Assembly (NCBI GenBank): GCA_025267735.1
Contig: CM046303.1
Location: forward strand, 31,100,380 to 31,164,379
Direction: 5' to 3'
DNA length: 64,000 nt
Source: Mactra quadrangularis
Lineage: Eukaryota; Mollusca; Bivalvia; Venerida; Mactridae
Shown here: positions 56,301 to 64,000 of the stretch, piece after piece
How positions within the stretch are numbered: the first letter of the stretch is position 1
Layout of the letters: each line of letters opens with the position of its first letter
Made by a program: the position numbers and the translations under genes
The notes under the pieces: model-generated
What the model saw: only the letters and a program-made list of their open reading frames with translations
Database searches by the model: none
Told to the model about the DNA's origin: nothing

Positions 56301-57049
56301 GAATAATGATTGGTATTCTATTCCCTACTAGTTGGAATGTGAGCAAAGGAAACATTTATTCTTGAATATCATTTGTAGATAAATCAAAGATAATTTGCTA
56401 TTCTTTAAAATAAAAATAGCCATCTCCATGTGCTACTGTTTATTATCATGATAACACTATTTTTATTTTGCGGTAGTTTGTAGAATAGGGGCTGCTTATT
56501 TGTTTCTTGAAGTTTTAAATGGCTTAGTATAATCTTTTCTCGGAAAACAATTTTCCATACCTTTGTCTTCAGTTAATATGGGTTTTGAAAAACATGAGAT
56601 GTATATAATGAGATATAGATTTTTTTTAAAAAGCTGTTTTTGTTAATAACATATTCATGTATGTTACATTATATCCCGATTTTATGAACATTCAGCTGTT
56701 TAATTGGCTGAAAATAGCAATCCGTATTTGCCAACGTCTATTGTAAGTTATTATTCCACTGTCCTTGGCGCATACGTACGTTAATTCCGCTGATTTAAAT
56801 ATTTTTATCAATCGTGAATACAGCATAACTGTAGTGAATATTTAAATCGTTGGGTTAATGTATGCGCCACTGACAGTTTGATACAATTTAACCAAATTTT
56901 TAATAAACATTGGTCGAACTATTGCTTTTAGAATTTTGTTGTCCACTCTAAGTCAGTAATAGATTTACAGATATGAATCAGTAATCAGAAGCATTTTATT
57001 TTACTTTATTGTATTTTTATTCTAATGAGACTGTGTTTTATCATTCCAG
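56301..57049. other. A/T-rich stretch with one palindromic element
   Basis: Apart from the F3 element at 56751-56890 nothing was recognised. The end of this stretch is the pyrimidine-rich acceptor for the candidate exon at 57050. Confidence 0.45.
56751..56890. mobile_element. Palindromic family F3, copy 3
   Basis: CACTGTCCTTGGCGCATACG and GCTGATTTAAATATTTTT return as GTGAATATTTAAATCGTTGG, TTAATGTATGCGCCACTGAC. The loop is ~30 bp. Confidence 0.75.
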
Positions 57050-57204
57050 ATCTGTCGTTATGGACACAAAGATTCATGAGACATGTCAAGATAGTTTGTA
57101 GTCTTCAGTCAACTGCTGTGGAGGAGAAATCGACGAATATCAAGATCCGTTTACATGTTGGTCTGTTAACCCCTAACAAGTCGTCTCGGACTTTTTGTCC
57201 TTGA
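57050..57204 (+). CDS. Candidate terminal exon (unrecognised protein)
   Basis: The acceptor TGTGTTTTATCATTCCAG is followed by AT, completing a GAT codon with the G carried from exon A or B. It then stays open for 50 codons to a TGA at 57202-57204. The peptide starts LSLWTQRFMRHVKIVCSLQS and is mixed polar and hydrophobic, with RMRH-like basic patches and no signal peptide or membrane segment. The composition (G+C near 45%) is higher than its surroundings. No family was recognised. The stop lies inside the first of three 83 bp repeats. The support is the open frame, the acceptor and the phase match, so this is suggestive rather than firm. Confidence 0.4.
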
Positions 57205-57386
57205 GATGTTTGTTGTCCAATTACGCGTGGATTGTAAACTTTGGCCTTCTGATATTTAACAAGTCGTCTCGGACTTCTTGTCCTTGAGATGTTTGTTGTC
57301 CAATTCCATGCCCTTGATATGCTTTGGCCTGCTGATATTTAACAAGTCATCTCGGACTTAATGTCCTTGAGATGTTTGTTGTCCAA
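57175..57386 (+). repeat. Three 83 bp repeats with a conserved hairpin
   Basis: Units start at 57175, 57258 and 57341 with AACAAGTC and each contains TGAGATGTTTGTTGTCCAA. The stem CRTCTC + GGAC pairs with GTCC + GAGATG, leaving two bulged T. The five-base loop differs in every unit (TTTTT, TTCTT, TTAAT) while the stem is held. If the exon at 57050 is real, these hairpins would span the stop codon and the 3' untranslated region. Confidence 0.85.
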
Positions 57387-57463
57387 GTACATTTCAAATT
57401 CTTTGGTGTTGCTTTTTACTTAAGATACATTCATCAACAATCACAACTAACCACTCGTATGTA

Positions 57464-57700
57464 GTTCGTTTTTTTCTCAACTGTCTAAACATGAATAATT
57501 TCACGGTGCGTTTGTTAAATTTATTGTCGTAATATATTCATGAGTTTCCGAAAGTGTGTATTATGATTGGGTTAAGCCGCTTATGCCGTATGATATGTTT
57601 TAGTCAAGATATTTTAATAACAAATAGGCCGCCAGTACAAAAACAATGCAGTCAGTCACTTTGAAATTATTCAAGCTTTGACCGTTGAGAAAAAACGAAC
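57464..57700 (+). mobile_element. Long-TIR MITE family F2, copy 3
   Basis: GTTCGTTTTTTTCTCAACTG, AATAATTTCACGGTG on the left and AAATTATTCAAGCTTTGACC, GTTGAGAAAAAACGAAC on the right. Same interior and orientation as copies 1 and 2. Confidence 0.85.
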
Positions 57701-57772
57701 TTTACCTCCAGCAATTATGTTGCAAGGAGCTAAATGTGCGATTAGTTGTTCATGTTGACATCGCCCATGGTT

Positions 57773-57954
57773 GAATTTTATTCAACTGTCGGTGGCTCAT
57801 ACATTAATCCTTCTTATTTAAATACTCGGTCATATTTGTAAATAAATAATGGTTCGTTATTTGTTTCATTGATTGTAAGTACAGAAGTAATTTAGTTAGA
57901 GTATTTAAATCAACGGGATCAATGTATGCGCCATTGACAGCTACATAAAATTTA
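57773..57954. mobile_element. Palindromic family F3, copy 4
   Basis: GAATTTTATTCAACTGTCGG and ACATTAATCC..CTTATTTAAATAC mirror GTATTTAAATCAACGGGATC, ATGTATGCGCCATTGACAGC and CATAAAATTTAATG. Confidence 0.75.
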
Positions 57955-57976
57955 ATGTCTGGTTGAGTTTAAAAAC

Positions 57977-58305
57977 TGGTGACATTCAGAACTCTTCGGC
58001 CATTCATTGAATGAAATAAAAGCAGAGGAGCTCCGAATGGATAAGTGGTTAACAGTAGCTATACATTCGGAACTTCTCGGCCATTCACTACGAATAATCT
58101 CGGACATATTTAGGCGCCATTTTGAAACTAAGTTAGCAAATACTCGATCGTTTGGGCGATGACGTTTCGTTTATAGTCCGTAAATTTGAAATTACACAGT
58201 TCAATGATATTGATAAACAATATTTGGTTCAAATTAAAACAAGGAAATATGTGTGTATTAGTGTATTATTCATGAAAGGTCGAGGTGTTCCGAATGAGTA
58301 GCTAT
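57977..58305 (+). mobile_element. Fold-back family F1, copy e (two overlapping palindromes)
   Basis: A short palindrome (AACTCTTCGGCCATTCATTG to GAGGAGCTCCGAATGG, 57981-58040) is followed by ATACATTCGGAACTTCTCGG, AATAATCTCGGACATATTTA and the closing GGTCGAGGTGTTCCGAATGA (to 58297). It follows F2 copy 3 by ~277 bp with an F3 element between. Confidence 0.75.
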
Positions 58306-58329
58306 GGTCACGGTATATTTCCTTGAGCC

Positions 58330-61300
58330 CGAGTTAGTTGTGAGTTTTGACAACCCTGAGAGGCAAGTTAAAGTGACGGAAGTTCCGTTACACTTGTATA
58401 TGGCGATGCTTAAGTTACGGAAGATCCGTAATACTAGACATTCCTAAGGGGCGAGGCTAAAATTACGGTAGTTCCGTAACACTAGATATCCCTATGAGGT
58501 GAGGCAAAAATTACGGTAGTTCCGTAATACTAGACAACCCTATAAGTTGAGGCTAAAGTTACGGAAGTTCCGTAATACTAGACAACCATGTGAAGCAAGG
58601 CTAAAGTTACGGAAGTTCCGTTACCCTAGACGACACCATGAGGCAAGGCTAAAGTTACGGAAGTTCCGTAACACTAGACAACCCTATGAGGAGAGGCTAA
58701 AATTACGGAAGTTCCGTAACACTAGACAACCCTATGAGGAGAGGCTAAAATTACGAAAGTTCCGTTACTCTAGACAACCCCGAGAGGCAGGGCTGAAGTT
58801 ACGAAAGTTCCGTTACATTAGACAACCCTGAGAGGCAACTTGAAGGCTAAAGTTACGAAAGTTCCGTAACACTAGACAACCCTATGAGGTGAGGCTAAAG
58901 TTACGGAAGTTCCGTAACACTAGACAACCCTATGAGGCAAGGCTAAAGTTACGGAAGTTCCGTTATACTAGACAACCCTATGAATTGAGGCGGAAGTTCT
59001 GTAATACTAGACAACCATGTGGAGCAAGTTCCGTAACACTTGACAACCCTATGGGGCAAGGCTAAAGTTACGAAAGTTCCGTAACACTAGACAACCCTAT
59101 GAAGAGAGGCTAAAGTTACGGAAGTTCCGTAACACTAGACAACCCTATGAGGCAAGGCTAAAGTTACGGAAGTTCCGTTACATTAGACAACCCTGAGAGG
59201 CAAGGCTAAAGTTACGGAAGTTCCGTAACACTAGACAATCCTATGATGTGAGGCTAAAGTTACGGAAGTTCCGTAATACTAGACAACCCTATGAGGTGAG
59301 GCGGAAGTTCCGTAACACTAGACAACCCTATGAGGTGAGGCGGAAGTTCCGTAATACTAGACAACCATGTGAAGCAAGGCTAAAGTTACGGAAGATCCGC
59401 AATACTAGACAACCCTATGAGTTGAGGCGGAAGTTCTGTAATACTAGACAACCATGTGAAGCAAGGCTAAAGTTACAGAAGTTCAGTTACACTAGACGAC
59501 ACCATAAGGCTAGGCTAAAGTTACGGAAGTTCTGTTACTCTAGACAACCCTGAGAGGCAAGGCTAAAGTTACGGAAGTTCAGTTACACTAGACATCCCTA
59601 TTAGGAGAGGCTTTAGTTACGAAAGTTCCGTAACACTAGACAACCCTATGAGGAGAGGCTAAAGTTACGGAAGTTCCGTAACACTAGACAACCCTATGAG
59701 GTGAGGCTAAAGTTAGGGAAGTTCCGTAATACTAGACAACCCTATGAGGAGAGGCTAAAGTTACGGAAGTTCCGTAATACTAGACAACCCTATGAGGTGA
59801 GGCGGAAGTTCCGTAACACTAGACAACCCTATGAGGTGAGGCGGAAGTTCCGTAATACTAGACAACCATGTGAAGCAAGGCTAAAGTTACGGAAGTTCCG
59901 TTACACTAGACGACACCATGAGGCAAGGCTAAAGTTACGGAAGTTCCGTTACATTAGACAACCCTGAGAGGCAAGGCTAAAGTTACGGAAGTTCCGTAAC
60001 ACTAGACAATCCTATGAGGTGAGGCTAAAGTTACGGAAGTTTCGTAATACTAGACAACCCTATGAGTTGAGGCGGAAGTTCCGTAATACTAGACAACCAT
60101 GTGAAGCAAGGCTAAAGTTACGGAAGTTCCCTTACACTAGACGACACCATAAGGCAAGGCTAAAGTTACGGAAGTTCTGTTACTCTAGACAACCCTGAGA
60201 GGCAAGGCTAAAGTTACGGAAGTTCAGTTACACTAGACATCCCTATAAGGAGAGGCTTTAGTTACGAAAGTTCCGTAACACTAGACAACCCTATGAGGTG
60301 AGGCTAAAGTTACGAAAGTTCCGTAACACTTGACAACCCTATGGGGCAAGGCTAAAGTTACGGCTAAAGTTATTGAAATTCCGTAACACTAGACAACCCT
60401 ATGAGGTGAGGCGGAAGTTCCGTAATACTAGACAACCATGTGAAGCAAGGCTAAAGTTACGAAAGTATCGTAACACTAGACAACCCTATGAGGTGAGGCT
60501 AAAGTTACGAACGTTCCGTTACACTAGACGACACCATGAGGCAAGGCTAAAGTTACGGAAGTTCCGTAACACTAGACAATCCTATGAGGTGAGGCTAAAG
60601 TAACGGAAGTTCCGTAATACTAGACAACCCTATAAGGAGAGGCTAAAGTTACGGAAGTTCCGTAACACTAGACAACCCTATGAGGTGAGGCTAAAGTTAG
60701 GGAAGTTCCGTAACACTAGACAACCCTATGTGGTGAGGCTAAAGTTACGGAAGTTCCGTAACACTAGACAACCCTATGAGGAGAGGCTAAAGTTACGGAA
60801 GTTCCGTTACACTAGACAACTCTATGAAGAGAGGCTAAAATTACGGAAGTTCCGTAACACTAGACAACCCTATGTGGTGAGGCTAAAGTTACGGAAGTTC
60901 CGTTATACTAGACAACCCTGTGAGGTGAGGCGGAAGTTCCGTAATACTAGACAACCATGTGAAGCAAGGCTAAAGTTACGAAAGTTCCCTTACACTAGAC
61001 AACCCTGAGAGGCAAGGCTGAAGTTACGAAAGTTCCGTTACATTAGACAACCCTATAAGGAGAGGCTTTAGTTACGGAAGTTCCGTAACACTAGACAACC
61101 CTATGAGGTGAGGCTAAAGTTACGGAAGTTCCGTAATACTAGACAACCACGTGAAGCAATGCTAAAGTTACGGAACTTCCGTTACACTAGACGACACCAT
61201 GAGGCAAGGCTAAAGTTACGGAAGTTCCGTTACTCTAGACAACCCTGAGAGGCAAGGCTGAAGTTACGAAAGTTCCGTTACATTAGACAACCCTGAGAGG

Positions 61301-63440
61301 CAAGGCTAAATTTACGGAAGTTCAGTTACACTAGACATCCCTATAAGGAGAGGCTAAAGTTACGGAAGTTCCGCAATACTAGACAACCACGTGAAGCAAT
61401 GCTAAAGTTACGGAACTTCCGTTACACTAGACGACACCATGAGGCAAGGCTAAAGTTACGGAAGTTCCGTTACTCTAGACAACCCTGAGAGGCAAGGCTG
61501 AAGTTACGAAAGTTCCGTTACTCTAGACAACCCTGAGAGGCAAGGCTGAAGTTACGAAAGTTCCGTTACATTAGACAACCCTGAGAGGCAAGGCTAAAGT
61601 TACGGAAGTTCAGTTACACTAGACATCCCTATAAGGAGAGGCTAAAGTTACGGAAGTTCCGTAACACTAGACAACCCTATGAGGAGCAAAGCTAAAGTTA
61701 CGGAAGTTCTTTTACATTAGACAACTCTATGAGGCAAGGCTAAAGTTACGGAAATTCCGTAACACTAGACAACCCTATGAGGTGAGGCTAAAGTTACGGA
61801 AGTTCCGTAACACTAGACAACCCTATGAGGTGAGGCTAAAGCTACGGAAGTTCCGTAATACTAGACAACCCTATAAGGAGAGGCTAAAATTACGGAAGTT
61901 CCGTAACACTAGACAACCCTATGAGGAGAGGCTAAAGTTACGGAAGTTCCGTTACACTAGACAACTCTATGAAGAGAGGCTAAAATTACGGAAGTTCCGT
62001 AACACTAGACAACCCTATGTGGTGAGGCTAAAGTTACGGAAGTTCCGTTATACTAGACAACCCTGTGAGGTGAGGCGGAAGTTCCGTAATACTAGACAAC
62101 CATGTGAAGCAAGGCTAAAGTTACGAAAGTTCCCTTACACTAGACGACACCATGAGGCAAGGCTAAAGTTACGGAAGTTCCGTTACTCTAGACAACCCTG
62201 AGAGGCAAGGCTAAAGTTACGAAAGTTCCGTTACTCTAGACAACCCTGAGAGGCAAGGCTGAAGTTACGAAAGTTCCGTTACATTAGACAACCCTGAGAG
62301 GCAAGGCTAAATTTACGGAAGTTCAGTTACACTAGACATCCTTATAAGGAGAGGCTTTAGTTACGGAAGTTCCGTAACACTAGACAACCCTATGAGGTGA
62401 GGCTAAAGTTACGGAAGTTCCGAAATACTAGACAACCACGTGAAGTAATGCTAAAGTTACGGAACTTCCGTTACACTAGACGACACCATGAGGCAAGGCT
62501 AAATTTACGGAAGTTCCGTTACTCTAGACAGCCTGAGAGGCAAGGCTGAAGTTACGAAAGTTCCGTTACATTAGACAACCCTGAGAGGCAAGGCTAAAGT
62601 TACGGAAGTTCAGTTACACTAGACATCCCTATAAGGAGAGGCTAAAGTTACGGAAGTTCCGTAACACTAGACAACCCTATGAGGAGCAAGGCTAAAGTTA
62701 CGGAAGTTCCTTTACATTAGACAACTCTATGAGGCAAGGCTAAAGTTACGGAAATTCCGTAACACTAGTCAACCCTATGAGGAGCAAGGCTAAAGTTACG
62801 GAAGTTCCTTTTACATTAGACAACTCTATGAGGCAAGGCTAAAGTTACGGAAATTCCGTAACACTAGACATCCCTATAAGGAGAGGCTGAAATTCCGTAA
62901 CACTAGACAACCTTAAGAGGCAAGTTAATTTCGGAAATACCGTAACACTAGACATCCCGATATAACGAGGCTAAAGTTACGGAAATTCTATAATACTGTA
63001 CAACCCTATTAGGCGAGCCTATAGTTACGGAAGTTTGGCACATAAGCCAACCCTTTAAAGCTAAATTTACACTTGACAACCCATTTTAGTCGAGGCTACA
63101 CCTACGGAACTTAGAAACACTAGGCAACCCTATCAGGAGAGGCTTAAGTTCCGAAACACAGGACAACCTCATGAGGTAAGGCTAAAATAACGGAAGTACC
63201 GTTACACTAGACAACCCTATGAGGAGAGGCTGAAGTTATAAAAATTCTGTCACTTGACAACCCTGTTTTGCAAGGGTAAAGTTTACGGTAGTTCCGTTAC
63301 ACTAAGCAACCCTATGAGGAAACGCTAAAGTTACAGAAATTCAGTAACTCTAGAAAACCTTGTATGACTATGTTAAAGTTACGGAAGTTCCGTAAAATAA
63401 GGCATTCCTATGAGCAGAGACTAAAGCTACGGAATGGAGT
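58330..63440. repeat. 48 bp satellite with a 17-19 bp dyad per monomer
   Basis: The consensus monomer reads GGCTAAAGTTACGGAAGTTC, CGTAACACTAGACAACCC, TATGAGGTGA (48 bp), in roughly 100 copies over 5.1 kb. GTTACGGAA-G-TTCCGTAAC is an exact inverted repeat around one base. Many monomers keep it and others have one arm altered (TTCCGTTAC). Some shortened units (GGCGGAAGTTCCGTAA) lack the first arm's flank. Higher-order repeats are visible: a 240 bp duplication (61147 and 61387) and a ~1145 bp spacing (60821 and 61966). The right edge decays after ~62900. Since 48 is divisible by three, frames reading RLKLRKFRNTRQPYEV arise; frequent breaks argue against a protein. Confidence 0.95.
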
Positions 63441-63840
63441 TAGGTCATGGAATAGTTAGTTCATACATAGTACATTGTCTGAACCACATACAACTATCTT
63501 CCAGTATTTGGTCAGGTGTTGATGTCCAAGTATCCAAGTCTGAGTTGGGTCTAATGTGTGGTTGACAAACACTCGAACATTGACCGAATGTATGCCGAAA
63601 AGTGGCATAAAGCATCATGAACTATACTAATTGTATCAGATTAATCCCAATCAATGTTAATGTCTTGCAATTTGTAAAATTCTCCTGGGTATCCATATAC
63701 AGCTGGAATAATTTATAGTTCATGTAGACGTCGTTAAAGTTTCTAGTATAAATAAACTCCAGTGGGAAGCTGTGCAAGTCTTGGCAGTTAAAAATTGTTG
63801 CAATGATAATTATATAATTTGTCAACACTTAGATCAGTTA
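63441..63840. other. Short non-repetitive stretch
   Basis: Nothing was recognised. The minus-strand frame at 63622-63828 has no protein features. Confidence 0.45.
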
Positions 63841-63886
63841 ACATATTGAATATCAATACGAAATGTATGGTGGCTGATTTATGCCA

Positions 63887-64000
63887 TGTCGCATTGTTGT
63901 CCCGCGGGGTGCCACACGAAAACACGACAAAATGGTCTTTTTGTCGTATCATCGTCCCGCGAGGCGCCATGCAAAAACACAATCATACGACATTTTAATC
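63887..64000. repeat. Start of a ~57 bp direct repeat at the window edge
   Basis: TGTCGCATTGTTGTCCCGCG, GGGTGCCACACGAAAACAC is followed by a related unit TGTCGTATCATCGTCCCGCG, AGGCGCCATGCAAAAACAC. The local G+C is higher than around it. It probably continues beyond the window. Confidence 0.65.

Noticed and set aside
58547..62201. Plus-strand open frames reading RLKLRKFRNTRQPYEV repeats, up to 139 codons
   Set aside because: They follow from a 48 bp (16-codon) satellite unit. Many single-base differences and shortened units break the frame across the array.

Overview
This 64 kb window comes from a eukaryotic nuclear genome, most likely a bivalve or other lophotrochozoan mollusc. The assignment is an inference. 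It rests on strong A/T richness, tRNA-headed SINEs whose tails end in GGCGTTAA plus a short A-rich repeat, a repeat family opening with GTCGGC-type hexamers, and very many short inverted-repeat elements. Nothing suggests a bacterial or viral source: there are no operons, ribosome binding sites or dense coding, and I found no rRNA or free-standing tRNA gene.

Four tandem-repeat domains dominate. (1) 1-3955 is a ~70 bp satellite with a ~1.24 kb higher-order period that decays to the right. (2) 31941-45170 is a ~85 bp satellite that becomes a composite higher-order array with ~1.42 kb and ~2.05 kb units; each unit carries the same 228-229 bp hairpin-rich block (eight copies), and two ~3.48 kb segments are almost identical. 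(3) 46311-49080 is an 18 bp minisatellite sprinkled with splice-like AG|GTAAGTAT sites. (4) 58330-63440 is a 48 bp satellite in which almost every monomer carries a 17-19 bp dyad.

Between the arrays, 4-31 kb and 49-58 kb are a mosaic of non-autonomous DNA transposons and SINEs. They include hAT-like elements with 8 bp target duplications, long-TIR and fold-back families, a ~3 kb element with 62 bp TIRs, one nest of two MITEs inside a third, and SINEs with 11-13 bp target duplications. The only recognisable protein gene is a Tc1-type DD34E transposase at 50774-51774 (minus strand). It lies in a nearly complete 1.59 kb transposon with terminal repeats and is broken by one frameshift.

The best evidence for a host gene is on the plus strand at 49.6-57.2 kb. 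Two homologous mini-exons of 59 and 62 nt lie in a tandem segmental duplication, and a possible terminal exon at 57050-57204 joins either one in phase. A run of three 83 bp hairpin repeats overlaps its stop codon. Because both mini-exons have length 2 mod 3, they look like alternatives of which only one can be used. I do not recognise the protein. All boundaries were read by eye.
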